DNA from: Ralstonia sp. 25mfcol4.1
Lineage (GTDB): Bacteria > Pseudomonadota > Gammaproteobacteria > Burkholderiales > Burkholderiaceae
Length of the DNA: 64,000 bases
Direction: 5' to 3'
Assembly (NCBI RefSeq): GCF_900104095.1
Contig: NZ_FNJO01000003.1
Location: 1-64,000, forward strand
Shown piece after piece: positions 34,487 through 43,125 of this stretch; position 1 is the stretch's first letter, and the number at the start of each line of letters is the position of its first letter. The notes under the pieces are model-generated. The model was not told where the DNA came from. It searched no databases and saw only the letters and a program-made list of their open reading frames with translations. A program made the translations under genes and the position numbers.

Positions 34487-35775
34487 CGCCCCACCCCGAC
34501 ACCGGTGGCACGGCGGCCGTCCGGCCCGCTCTCGTCATGCCAGCTGAAGCGGCGGATCGCCGACAGGGACACGGGGCGCTGGTAGAACACCATGACCAGA
34601 CGGTCGCCATCGGTGTAATACGGGTCGGTGGTCAGGTTCTGACGCGGCGCCTGCTGCGGCGCGGGTCCGACGCCACCCACATAGCCGACCACGGCCAGGC
34701 TCTGGGAGTACGCCATGTCCTCGGCCAGCGCCGTGCGCGCCTCGTCGACATCGGGGTCGATCTTGTGGGTAGTCAGCGTGGGCGAATGGATCGTCATGCG
34801 GCTGCCGATGTCGCGACTGATCTGGCCCACCCATACCGGCTTGCCCTGATACCGCAGGGGGCTGAGCCAGAGCCGGAGGTGGTTGCGCTGGTGAACCGAA
34901 TCGCGGGCCTTCTGCAGCGCCAGGTCCTGCGCACGGCCGAACAGGTAGAGATCGCTGACCGGCGCGTTCAGGTAGCGATCGCCAGACAGCGCCGATGTCA
35001 CCACGCGCATGATGGCACCCGACCATTTCGTCTCGGTGGGACGCCAGCCGCGCCGTACCAGCGCCGGGAAGGCGTCATCGAGGCCGCCCACGATGACCAG
35101 GTTCAATGGATCGCCGTTGCGAGAGCCGTCGCCGTTGGTGGCGCAGCATGGCAGCGCCTCCAGGGCGGCCCGGAATGCGGCATCGTCGTCGAGATAGCGG
35201 ATGGCCTCGGGCGGATAGATCTCGCGCGTGAACACCTCGCTGGCGTGATAGTCACCACGGAAGCCAGGCACCACGGTGAACACCGAGAACGTGCGCGTGC
35301 GGCCATCGGCAGCCAGGTCGATCTGCACCAGCTTGACGCCTTCCTCCAGGCTGGTCAGCACCATGCCCGAGACGGTCTGACCGGGCGGCACCGGATTGCG
35401 GAAAGCCAGCGCCGCAAAGCGGTCGCGCAACTGGCGTTGCACATCGGCAGGCTCGTTTTCGGCGAACGCGTCGGCGGCCTCGGAGGCCGGGACAAAGTTG
35501 GGATCGAGCCCGGGGAACAGCAGGTAGTACGGCCGGTCGTCGTCGTTGCGAACCTGAACCCAGACCGGCTGCGTGGCCTTGTCGGCCAACGGCACGCCAT
35601 AGACCTCCGCGCTCTCGCGCGCGGACAGTACCGAGACGGCCACGCTGACGCCGCCATCGGCACGCGTGACGGCCCTCGAGCGGAAGTCGCCCACTGCTTG
35701 CCGGCGCTCCGGCGCGGCACAAGCCGTCAACGCCAGCAACGCCATCAACGCACAAACCATAGCGGCAGATTTCAT
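34483..35775 (-). CDS. LssY C-terminal-domain lipoprotein (paralogue 2)
   Basis: A 430-residue lipoprotein (MKSAAMVCALMALLALTAC). It shares architecture with paralogue 1: PVWVQVRNDDDRPYYLLFPG, FRNPVPPGQTVSGMVLTS, LEALPCCATNGDGSRNGDPL, YLFGRAQDLALQK, WVGQISRD, DVDEARTALAEDMAYSQSL and VGYVGGVGP. The conserved CC pair is retained. The start is the ATG at 35775, where the signal peptide begins; the longer reading adds eleven residues without a ribosome site. First gene of a three-gene operon, divergent from the SYLF gene. Confidence 0.75.
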   Translation of the reverse strand: MKSAAMVCALMALLALTACAAPERRQAVGDFRSRAVTRADGGVSVAVSVLSARESAEVYGVPLADKATQPVWVQVRNDDDRPYYLLFPGLDPNFVPASEAADAFAENEPADVQRQLRDRFAALAFRNPVPPGQTVSGMVLTSLEEGVKLVQIDLAADGRTRTFSVFTVVPGFRGDYHASEVFTREIYPPEAIRYLDDDAAFRAALEALPCCATNGDGSRNGDPLNLVIVGGLDDAFPALVRRGWRPTETKWSGAIMRVVTSALSGDRYLNAPVSDLYLFGRAQDLALQKARDSVHQRNHLRLWLSPLRYQGKPVWVGQISRDIGSRMTIHSPTLTTHKIDPDVDEARTALAEDMAYSQSLAVVGYVGGVGPAPQQAPRQNLTTDPYYTDGDRLVMVFYQRPVSLSAIRRFSWHDESGPDGRRATGVGVGR

Positions 35776-36033
35776 GGCTGCCCCGGCGAACGCGGAACCG
35801 ACTGTCACGGGTTCGAAGCAGGCCGAAAGCTGGCCGCATCAGGGCCAGATTGCCGCACTGCCTTCCATCGTCTAGTCTGGGATACGATCCGGCGTTTCAC
35901 AAGAAAGAGGTGCCCGGCGGGCGCCCGACAGTACGGTGAACCGGCGATCGAACGAGGCAACCGACGCGTTGCATACTGGCCGTGCTGCAAAAGCAAGGGG
36001 CCTGGCGCCCCATTACGAAGAAAGGGGGCAGCA

Positions 36034-36594
36034 ATGAATCGACGAATCGCCATCCTGGCACTCCCTACCCTGATCGCGGTCCCGGCGATCGCACTGGGCG
36101 CAAGCAAATCCGAAAAGCAGGCCGAGGTGCGCACTGCTGCGCAGAAGGCACTGGATGCGCTGTACAAGGCGCAGCCATCGGCCCGCAGCGCCGTGGCTTC
36201 GGCGGCCGGCTACGCGGCTTTCAGCAATTTCGGCATGAAGATCCTGCTGGCCGGCAGCGGCACTGGCGAAGGCATCGCGGTGAATAACAAGACCAAGGCC
36301 ATGACCTACATGAAGATGGTCGAGCTGCAGGCGGGGCTGGGCATCGGAGTCAAGAAGTTCCAGCTTGTCTGGGTGTTCGAGAAGGAATCCGCGCTGAACG
36401 ACTTCATCCAGTCAGGCTGGACCTTCGGCGGACAGTCGACCGCCGCAGCCAAGGCCGGCGACAGCGGCTCTTCCTACCAGGGCGCAGTGGCCGTCGGGCC
36501 GGGGATCTGGCTGTACCAGATCACGGACAAGGGCCTGGCGCTGGAACTGACTGCCAAAGGCACCAAATACTACAAGGATGACGAACTGAATTAA
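36034..36594 (+). CDS. SYLF/YSC84-domain exported lipid-binding protein
   Basis: A 186-residue protein with a Sec signal peptide (about 1-23, ending ALGAS) and one SYLF (YSC84-like) domain. Family marks are visible: ARSAVASAAGYAAFSNFGMK, LAGSGTGEGIAVNN, MKMVELQAGLGIGVKKFQLVWVFE and DFIQSGWTFGGQSTAAAKAG. SYLF domains bind phosphoinositides in eukaryotes; bacterial members are periplasmic and of unclear role. A strong AAAGGGGG ribosome site precedes the ATG. It stands alone, divergent from the LssY operon. Confidence 0.85.
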   Translation: MNRRIAILALPTLIAVPAIALGASKSEKQAEVRTAAQKALDALYKAQPSARSAVASAAGYAAFSNFGMKILLAGSGTGEGIAVNNKTKAMTYMKMVELQAGLGIGVKKFQLVWVFEKESALNDFIQSGWTFGGQSTAAAKAGDSGSSYQGAVAVGPGIWLYQITDKGLALELTAKGTKYYKDDELN

Positions 36595-37068
36595 GTCGCT
36601 ACAAAAAAGCGGCGGACCCGGGGCGGCGAGACCGGTCCCCGGGGAATGGCTTTGTCTGCGAAACGGGGACGGCGACGCCCGGAGCGTCCATGTCTGTCCG
36701 GACGCCTCCGGTGCGCAGCCGGTGTCCGATCGACCGATGCCGAGCCGTGCGGGCCGTCTCGGTGCACGCCCCCCGCCTGCGGTGCATGACGGCGTGCATG
36801 CGTGCCCTGCGATGCCCCATCCTGCCCCCTTCAGCCCCTGTCCTGCCCTGCCCTGACCCACGCCTGACGAGGCGTACCCCGCTCCAATCCACGGCCTGAC
36901 GCCGTTTTCCGCCCCGCCGCCTATCCGGGTTTCCACTGGCATGGATCGTGCTGGATTACTTTGCAAAGATATCCTTAATATATTTAGAAGATATTTTCTT
37001 GCGGCGGACCGGAGCGATCGACAGACCGCCAGGTGCGCAGCCTCACCTTCCCAACCGAGGAGTTCCTC
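36595..37068. other. intergenic region before the lyase/TRAP operon
   Basis: About 470 bases. It holds a CCCGGGG/CCCCGGG inverted repeat with a 13-base loop after the SYLF stop (36617-36643), small hairpins such as ACGCCT/AGGCGT (36863-36878), a C-rich stretch, and an abrupt AT-rich promoter block (36955-37000). No gene is recognisable. Confidence 0.5.
36961..36994 (+). promoter_or_regulatory. AT-rich promoter/operator of the lyase-TRAP operon
   Basis: A 40-base block of very low G+C in otherwise GC-rich DNA. TTGCAA (36961-36966) and TTAGAA (36984-36989) are spaced by 17 bp. The word AAGATAT occurs at 36966-36972 and 36988-36994, 22 bp (two helical turns) apart. This is a plausible site for the GntR regulator encoded at the end of the operon; that link is inferred. 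Confidence 0.4.
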
Positions 37069-37983
37069 ATGAGCAATCCGCGCTGGACCGGCATCTTCCC
37101 GGCCGTCACGACCAAGTTCCACGCCGACGAGCGCATCGATGCCGAAGGCACCATCCGCCATATCGACTTCCAGATCCGCAACGGCATCCACGGCCTGGTG
37201 ACGTGCGGATCGCTGGGCGAGGCCAGCACGCTGTCGCTGGAAGAAAAGCTCGACGTGGCGCGCATTGCGCTGGAGGCCGCCGACGGGCGCATTCCCGTGC
37301 TGGCCAATGTGTCCGAGACCAGCACGCGCGACGCGCTGCGCTATATCGACGGCGCCAACAAGCTGGGCGTCGCCGGCTTCATGGTCATGCCGTCGGTGAT
37401 CTACGTGGCCGACGCCCGCGAGGCCATGCAGAACGTGCGCGCCATGGCCGAGGCGGCCCAGAAACCGGTAATGGTCTACAACAACCCGGTGGCCTACCGG
37501 GTGGATCTCAAGCCCGAGCACATGGCCGAACTGGCCGACTGCAAGTGGATCGCGGCCGTCAAGGAAAGCACCGGCGACATCCGCCGCGTGACCGACCTGC
37601 GCAACACCGTGGGCGACCGCTACCAGATCTTCATGGGCGTGGACGACCTGGCCTACGAAGGGCTGGCGCTCGGCTGCGACGGCCTGCTGGCCGGCGTGGG
37701 CTGCGCCTTCCCGCGCGAGACCGTGGCGCTGTTCGACCTCATGCGCGCCGGCAATTTCGCCGAAGCACTGAAGCTCTACCGCTGGATGACGCCGATGCTC
37801 CATCTCGACGTGTCGAACAAGCTCGTGCAGAACCTGAAGCTGATCGACGCCATCGTGGGCGTGGGCACCGAACACATGCGCCGGCCGCGCCTGCCGCTGA
37901 TCGGCGAGGAACGCGCCTTCGTCGAAAAGGTCGTGCACCAGGCGCTGGCCACGCGGCCGGCCGAGTACCAGTCGGTGGCCTGA
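37069..37983 (+). CDS. DapA/NAL-family lyase or dehydratase
   Basis: A 304-residue TIM-barrel enzyme of the dihydrodipicolinate synthase / N-acetylneuraminate lyase family, which uses a Schiff-base lysine on 2-oxo acids. Seen: the catalytic tyrosine Y137 (MVYNNPVAY) and lysine K165 (IAAVKESTG). The usual GTTGE loop reads CGSLGE, unlike true DapA. Linkage to a TRAP transporter and a GntR regulator points to catabolism of an imported acid. Aldarate dehydratase or pyrroline-4-hydroxy-2-carboxylate deaminase are candidates, but none is proven. A GAGGAG ribosome site fixes the start at 37069. Confidence 0.88.
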   Translation: MSNPRWTGIFPAVTTKFHADERIDAEGTIRHIDFQIRNGIHGLVTCGSLGEASTLSLEEKLDVARIALEAADGRIPVLANVSETSTRDALRYIDGANKLGVAGFMVMPSVIYVADAREAMQNVRAMAEAAQKPVMVYNNPVAYRVDLKPEHMAELADCKWIAAVKESTGDIRRVTDLRNTVGDRYQIFMGVDDLAYEGLALGCDGLLAGVGCAFPRETVALFDLMRAGNFAEALKLYRWMTPMLHLDVSNKLVQNLKLIDAIVGVGTEHMRRPRLPLIGEERAFVEKVVHQALATRPAEYQSVA

Positions 37984-38077
37984 CGCCCGCGATGCCGGCC
38001 GGCGCCCTGGCGCGCCGACTGGCATCCAACTTGCTCGATCCGGCCCGTCCGACATCCACGCACAGGAGCTTTACAGC

Positions 38078-38722
38078 ATGCCCGACCTCTCCTCGATCAC
38101 GGCGGACGCAGCCCCCGCCAGCCCACCCGTGGCGCGCCCGGTGCGCTGGGTGCTGCGCGCCTCCGATGCGGTGCTTGCCGTGGAGCGCCTGGCGCTTGGC
38201 GGGCTGATGACCCTGCTGGTGCTGCTGATCCTGCTGAACGTGGCTACGCGCTATGCCGGCCTGCCGCTCTACTGGGTGGACGAGGCATCGGTCTATGCGG
38301 TGGTGTGGCTGACCTTCGTCGGCGCATCGGTCATGACGCGCCTGCGCCTGGATTTCGCGGTGGGCCTGCTGACCGAGCAGCTGCCGCCAAAGCTGGCCCG
38401 CGCCGCCAAGGTCATTGCCACGGGCGGCGTGCTGGTGTTCGGGCTGGCCATGATTGCCATGTGCTGGCTGTGGATGGACCCGGTCGGCATCGCCAATTTT
38501 CACTTCGACGCCAGGGAATACGCGGCCCAGTCGTTCAACTTCCTCTACACCGAGCACACGCAGACGCTGGAATGGCCGATGTGGGTGCTGCAGCTGATCA
38601 TGCCGCTGTTCGCCTTCACGCTGAGCCTGCATGCGCTGGCCAACCTGCTTGAAGACCTGGACCTGGCGCCGCGCCGGGCCTACCCCGAGTTCTACGTCGG
38701 CGATGCCGAATCGGTGAACTGA
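38078..38722 (+). CDS. TRAP transporter small membrane subunit (DctQ-like)
   Basis: A 214-residue protein with four hydrophobic segments (about 45-65, 75-92, 112-135, 165-185) and the conserved VDEASVYAVVWLTFVGASV stretch. It forms the membrane complex with the large subunit that drives sodium-coupled uptake of an organic acid delivered by the binding protein. A segment between helices 3 and 4 (DPVGIANFHFDAREYAAQSF) is longer than in minimal DctQ proteins. The large-subunit gene starts 4 bp after its stop. Confidence 0.88.
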   Translation: MPDLSSITADAAPASPPVARPVRWVLRASDAVLAVERLALGGLMTLLVLLILLNVATRYAGLPLYWVDEASVYAVVWLTFVGASVMTRLRLDFAVGLLTEQLPPKLARAAKVIATGGVLVFGLAMIAMCWLWMDPVGIANFHFDAREYAAQSFNFLYTEHTQTLEWPMWVLQLIMPLFAFTLSLHALANLLEDLDLAPRRAYPEFYVGDAESVN

Positions 38723-38726
38723 AGCC

Positions 38727-39992
38727 ATGACCACCACCCTCTTCTTCTGCGCCGTGATGCTGGCCGGCGTGCCCATCGGCATCTGCCTGTGCCTGTCCGG
38801 CCTGGCCTTTATCTTCAGCACCGGCGACACCGTGCTGCTGCAGTCGTTTCCCACGCAGATGTTTGCCGGCGTGGACAGCTACGGCCTGATCGCCATCCCG
38901 CTGTTCATCCTGATCGGCGAAATCATGAACAGCGGCGGCATCACGCGCCGGCTGGTGGACCTGTCGATGGCCTTCGTCGGCTCGGTCAAGGGCGGCCTGG
39001 CCTACGTCAACATCCTGGCCAACATGCTGGTGTCGTCGATCATCGGATCGGCCACCGCGCAGGTGGCCATCATGGCCCAGGTCATGGTGCCCGAGATGGA
39101 AAAGCAGGGTTACGACAAGACCTTCGCGGCTGGCCTGACCGTCTACGGCGGCATGCTCGGGCCCATCATTCCGCCGTCGGTGATGTTCGTGGTCTACAGC
39201 GTGCTGGCCCAGGTGGCCGTGGGCGACATGCTGATCGCCGGCATCCTGCCCGGCGTGCTGCTGACACTGCTGTTCTTCGTGATCATCGCCATCATGGGGA
39301 TGTTCTACAACTACCCGCGCAGCGCCCGCCGGACGCTGCGCGAGCGCGCGACGACCGTGCTGCAGGCCAGCCCGACGCTGCTGATCCCGATCGTCATCGT
39401 CGGCTCGATCCTGGCCGGCCTGGCCAATCCCACCGAGGCCGCCGCCGTCGGCGCGCTGGCCGCGGCGCTGGTGGGGCGCTATGTGACGAAAGAATTCGAC
39501 ATGCGCACGCTGCCGGCCATCCTGCTGCGCTCGGCCATCTACTCGGCCATCGTGCTGTTCCTGGTGGCCGCGGCCGCCGTGTTCTCGTGGCTGCTGATCT
39601 ACGGGAAGATCCCGCAGATGGTGGCCACCTGGATCCAGACCGTGGCGCACAGCCCGATTGCCTTCCTGCTGCTGGCCAACGTCATCCTGCTGATCATCGG
39701 CACCGTCATCGACGGCATTCCGGGCCTGATCATGACCGTGCCGATCCTGCTGCCCGTGGCCACCGAGGTTTATCACATCGATCCGCGCCACTTTGGCGTG
39801 GTCATCGTGATCAACCTGGTGCTGGGGCTGATGTCGCCGCCCGTGGGGCTGAGCTTCTTCGTGGCGTCGGCCGTCACCGGCGCCAAGCCCGGCAAGATGT
39901 TCATGATCACCCTGCCCTTCTTCCTGATCAGCTGCGTTGGACTGGTGCTGCTGTCGCTGTTCCCCAGCCTGTCCATCGGGCTGCTGAAGTAG
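38727..39992 (+). CDS. TRAP transporter large permease (DctM-like)
   Basis: A 421-residue polytopic permease with about 12 hydrophobic segments, the transport subunit of the tripartite ATP-independent periplasmic family. Characteristic stretches include YGLIAIPLFILIGEIMNSGG, GSATAQVAIMAQVMVPEM, GPIIPPSVMFVVYSVLA and NPTEAAAVGALAAALVGR, plus the C-terminal LGLMSPPVGLSFFVASAVTG. Co-directional with the small subunit and followed by the binding-protein gene, so the full transporter is present. Confidence 0.92.
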   Translation: MTTTLFFCAVMLAGVPIGICLCLSGLAFIFSTGDTVLLQSFPTQMFAGVDSYGLIAIPLFILIGEIMNSGGITRRLVDLSMAFVGSVKGGLAYVNILANMLVSSIIGSATAQVAIMAQVMVPEMEKQGYDKTFAAGLTVYGGMLGPIIPPSVMFVVYSVLAQVAVGDMLIAGILPGVLLTLLFFVIIAIMGMFYNYPRSARRTLRERATTVLQASPTLLIPIVIVGSILAGLANPTEAAAVGALAAALVGRYVTKEFDMRTLPAILLRSAIYSAIVLFLVAAAAVFSWLLIYGKIPQMVATWIQTVAHSPIAFLLLANVILLIIGTVIDGIPGLIMTVPILLPVATEVYHIDPRHFGVVIVINLVLGLMSPPVGLSFFVASAVTGAKPGKMFMITLPFFLISCVGLVLLSLFPSLSIGLLK

Positions 39993-40047
39993 CCGTTTCC
40001 CCTTCCCTCTACCCCTCGACATCCCCCCGAACGTACAGGAGCCTGCC

Positions 40048-41049
40048 ATGTCCCACTTCACCCGCCGCCGCTTTCTGAAGACCACCGCGCTGGCCACCGC
40101 CGCCGCGCCGCTGGTGATCACGTCCACCACGCGCGCCGCCACCACGAAGGAATTCCGCCTGGGCCTGATCACGCCGGCCGGGCATTCCTGGAACCGTGCC
40201 GCCGTGGCGTTCGGCGAATCGCTGAAGAAGGAAACCGACGGCCGGCTCAGCGTCACGGTGTTCCACTCGGGCCAGCTTGGCAACGAATCGGCGATGATGC
40301 AGCAACTGCAGTCGGGCGCGCTCGACATGGGCTGGATCCAGGCCGCCGAACTGGGCTCGCGCGTATCGAGCGTGGCCGCCATCAACGCGCCGTACCTGGT
40401 GCGCTCCACGGCCAGCGTGGCCAGGCTGGTGCGCACGCCGGCCGCGCTGAAGCTGCTCGATGCCCTGCCGCGCGAAACCGGCACCATCGGCCTGGGCTGG
40501 GGCATCACGGGCATGCGCGTGGTGTTCGCCACCAAGGACATCGGCTCGCCCGACGACCTCAAGGGCATGAAGCTGCGGATCAACCCCACGCCGGTCTACC
40601 GCGACTTCTACTCGATGCTGGGGGCCGCACCCACGCCGATCCCCACCCCGGCTGTGTTCGACGCCATGACCAACGGCCAGGTGGACGGGCTGGAAGCCGA
40701 CATCGAACTGTCCTGGAACCAGCGATACGACAAGATCTCGAAGGCGCTGCTGCCGATGAACGCTCTGTTCATGCCGTTCGCGCCGCTGGTGTCGGGCCGC
40801 ATCTGGGCCGGGCTCGATGCCAGGGACCGCGACCTGGTGCGGCAGCTGGTCAACCAGGCGCTGACGGCGCAGATCAACGACATCGTGACCACCGAAGCCG
40901 GCCTGGTGGACAAGCTCAAGCAGTCGTCGGTGGCATTCAAGAGCGCGTCCAGCTACGACCCGCAGCCGGTCGTGAAGAAGTTCGACGAACTCTGGGTGGC
41001 CAAGGCCCCGGCCATCCCCGAGCTGCGCAAGATCGGCGCCACGCTCTGA
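40048..41049 (+). CDS. TRAP transporter substrate-binding protein (DctP-like), Tat signal
   Basis: A 333-residue periplasmic binding protein. The N-terminus is a twin-arginine signal (TRRRFLKTTALATAAAPL), so it is exported folded. The mature part begins near KEFRLGLITPAGHSWNRAAVAF. It has the DctP-family region PDDLKGMKLRINPTPVY with the ligand-carboxylate arginine, and GQVDGLEADIELSWNQRYD. It delivers an organic acid to the DctQM pair. The ligand is probably the substrate precursor of the neighbouring DapA-family enzyme. Confidence 0.9.
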   Translation: MSHFTRRRFLKTTALATAAAPLVITSTTRAATTKEFRLGLITPAGHSWNRAAVAFGESLKKETDGRLSVTVFHSGQLGNESAMMQQLQSGALDMGWIQAAELGSRVSSVAAINAPYLVRSTASVARLVRTPAALKLLDALPRETGTIGLGWGITGMRVVFATKDIGSPDDLKGMKLRINPTPVYRDFYSMLGAAPTPIPTPAVFDAMTNGQVDGLEADIELSWNQRYDKISKALLPMNALFMPFAPLVSGRIWAGLDARDRDLVRQLVNQALTAQINDIVTTEAGLVDKLKQSSVAFKSASSYDPQPVVKKFDELWVAKAPAIPELRKIGATL

Positions 41050-41124
41050 CGCACCGCCCTCCTGCGGCATAATGACGGCCACCGCCAGCCCTGCCGGCTG
41101 GCGGGCCCCGCTTCTTCGTTCGAG

Positions 41125-41811
41125 ATGCCTAACGCTTCCAGTTCCCTGGGTACGACCGCACACGCGCCGGAAACCGGCAAGCGCCGCGCCGCCGATATCG
41201 CCTATGACCGGATCGAGACCATGATCTCGAAGCTGGAGATCGCGCCCGGCAGCCCGGTGGTGGAGGCCGAACTGGCCGAAATGACCGAACTGGGCCGCAC
41301 GCCGGTGCGCGAGGCGCTGATGCGCATGGTGTCGATGGGCCTGATCGTGCAGCAGCCACGCCGCGGGCTGATGGTGTCGACCATCGACGTGATGGACCAC
41401 CTGGACGTGATTGCCACCCGCCGCGTGCTGGAACGGCTGATCGCCGCCAGCGCCGCGCGGCGCGCCACCGACGCCCAGCGCAAGGCGCTGCTGGCCAGCG
41501 CCCAGAAGATGGTCAAGGCGGCCCAGCGCGGCAACCTGGACGAATACATGGCCGCCGACCAGGCGCTGGACCACGTCAATCATGCCGCCTGCCGCAACCG
41601 GTCGGCCGTGAAGGCCGTGATCCCGCTGATCGTGCAGTGCCGCCGCTTCTGGTACGCCTACCAGCACGAAGGCGAGATTGCCGAGGGCGCCCAGGCGCAC
41701 CTGGCGATGGCCAGCGCCATCGCCAGCGGCAACGAGGCCGATGCCGCGCGCGGCGCCGACCTGCTGATGGACTATCTGGAACGGTTCGCGCGGCGGGTGA
41801 TCGACGCCTGA
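41125..41811 (+). CDS. GntR-family (FCD) transcriptional regulator
   Basis: A 228-residue regulator. The N-terminal winged helix (AYDRIETMISKLEIAPGSPVVEAELAEM...GRTPVREALMRMV) is followed by an all-helical FCD ligand domain. That domain shows DVIATRRVLERLIAASAARR, a histidine in DHVNHAACRN and a late AHLAMASAIASGNEADAARG. FCD regulators bind organic acids and usually repress adjacent transport/catabolism operons. It probably controls the lyase-TRAP genes upstream, through the AT-rich site at about 36.97 kb. Confidence 0.9.
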   Translation: MPNASSSLGTTAHAPETGKRRAADIAYDRIETMISKLEIAPGSPVVEAELAEMTELGRTPVREALMRMVSMGLIVQQPRRGLMVSTIDVMDHLDVIATRRVLERLIAASAARRATDAQRKALLASAQKMVKAAQRGNLDEYMAADQALDHVNHAACRNRSAVKAVIPLIVQCRRFWYAYQHEGEIAEGAQAHLAMASAIASGNEADAARGADLLMDYLERFARRVIDA

Positions 41812-41839
41812 TTGCCGCCGTTCCCGCCGGCAGCCCGCC

Positions 41840-43123
41840 TCAGACCACCCCCTCGCGCTTCAGCCCGTCGATATCGTCGGCGGTCAGCCCCAGCCCGCCA
41901 TACACCTCCGCATTGTGTTCGCCGACGCCCGGCCCGCTGCGCGCCGGGGCCGGCGCATGTCCGGAAAATCTCGGCACCACGCAGGGCGCCGGAATCGTGC
42001 CCAGATCCGGATCGGGCAGCCGCACGATGGCCTGGCGCGCCTGGAAGTGCGGATCGTCGACGATATCGGCAATCGAGAAGATCTTGCTGAACGGAATCTC
42101 GTGCGCGGCCAGCGCCTGCGCAACGTCCGCGTAGGCATGCGCCGCGAACCACTGCTTGATGGCGGCGTCCAGGGCGTCCAGATGCCTGACGCGCGACGGA
42201 TTGGTGGCAAAGCGGGCATCGTCGGCCATGGCCGGCTGGCCGATGGCCTGGCACAGCCGCCGGAAGATCGGTCCCGACGAGGCTACCAGCGACACCCACT
42301 GGCGGTCCGCCGTCGCGTACATGTTCGACGGGGCGGTGTACGTGGCCCGGTTGCCGGCGCGCTCGCGCACCTGCCCCAGTTGCTCGTATTCGACCGCCAG
42401 CGGCTCCAGCACGCGGAACAGCGCCTCGGTTGCGGCGAGGTCGATCTCCTGGCCCGGCATCGCCTCGTTGCCCGCCCGGCGGCGCTCGGCCATGGCGCTG
42501 GCGATGGCAAATGCGCCAAACAGACCGGCCACCATATCGCCCATCGGATAGTTCATGTGCAGCGGCGCGCCGCCGGGCTCGCCCGTCAGGTTCGTGAACC
42601 CGCTCATCGCCTCGAAGATCCGCGCAAACCCGGCGCGCTGCGCGTAGGGGCCGGTCTGGCCGAAGCCGGTCAGGCGCAGCACCGTCAGCCGGGGATTGGC
42701 CCGGTGCAGCGTGGCCAGGTCCAGGCCCCAGCGGTCGAGCGTGCCGGTGCGGAAGTTCTCGACCAGCACGTCGAATTCGGGCAGCAGCTTCAGGAACAGT
42801 GCACGGCCGGCCGGCTTGCGCACATCGAGGGTGATGCCGCGCTTGCCCCGGTTCGTGACCTTCCAGTACAGCGCCAGGTCGCCCTTGACCGGCGCCAGGC
42901 CGCGCAGCGGATCGCTGCCGTCGGGCAGTTCGAGCTTGACCACCTCGGCGCCCATGTCGGCGCACAGCGTGCTGGAAAACGGCGCGGCCAGCACCGTGGC
43001 CATGTCGAGGATGCGGACGCCGGCCAGCGGGCCCGGGCCTGCGGGCGGGCCTGCATGCGGACCTCCGTGCGGGGATGCGGGCGCGCCTCCGAGCGGGGAT
43101 GCGGGCGGGGATACGTATGTCAT
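41840..43123 (-). CDS. CaiB/BaiF family III CoA-transferase
   Basis: A 427-residue class III CoA-transferase, exchanging CoA between an acyl-CoA and a free acid. Seen: LAGVRILDMATVLAAPFSSTLCADMGAEVVKLE, RGKRGITLDVRKPAGR, the GFGQTGPYAQRAGF stretch and the catalytic aspartate in PMGDMVAGLFGAF. The first 35 residues are an unusual Pro/Gly/Ala/Ser-rich extension encoded by a DNA repeat. With the neighbouring acyl-CoA dehydrogenase and TctC-type protein it forms a minus-strand operon for uptake and activation of a carboxylic acid. The start ATG lies just after the upstream stop. Confidence 0.9.
   Translation of the reverse strand: MTYVSPPASPLGGAPASPHGGPHAGPPAGPGPLAGVRILDMATVLAAPFSSTLCADMGAEVVKLELPDGSDPLRGLAPVKGDLALYWKVTNRGKRGITLDVRKPAGRALFLKLLPEFDVLVENFRTGTLDRWGLDLATLHRANPRLTVLRLTGFGQTGPYAQRAGFARIFEAMSGFTNLTGEPGGAPLHMNYPMGDMVAGLFGAFAIASAMAERRRAGNEAMPGQEIDLAATEALFRVLEPLAVEYEQLGQVRERAGNRATYTAPSNMYATADRQWVSLVASSGPIFRRLCQAIGQPAMADDARFATNPSRVRHLDALDAAIKQWFAAHAYADVAQALAAHEIPFSKIFSIADIVDDPHFQARQAIVRLPDPDLGTIPAPCVVPRFSGHAPAPARSGPGVGEHNAEVYGGLGLTADDIDGLKREGVV
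43062..43107. repeat. 24-bp coding repeat in CoA-transferase N-terminus
   Basis: Two 22-bp copies (43062-43083 and 43086-43107) differ at one base and recur with a 24-bp period. They encode the eight-residue units ASPLGGAP and ASPHGGPH ahead of the conserved domain. More degenerate Pro/Gly units follow. This is recent slippage-type expansion inside a coding sequence. Confidence 0.75.
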
Positions 43124-43125
43124 GG

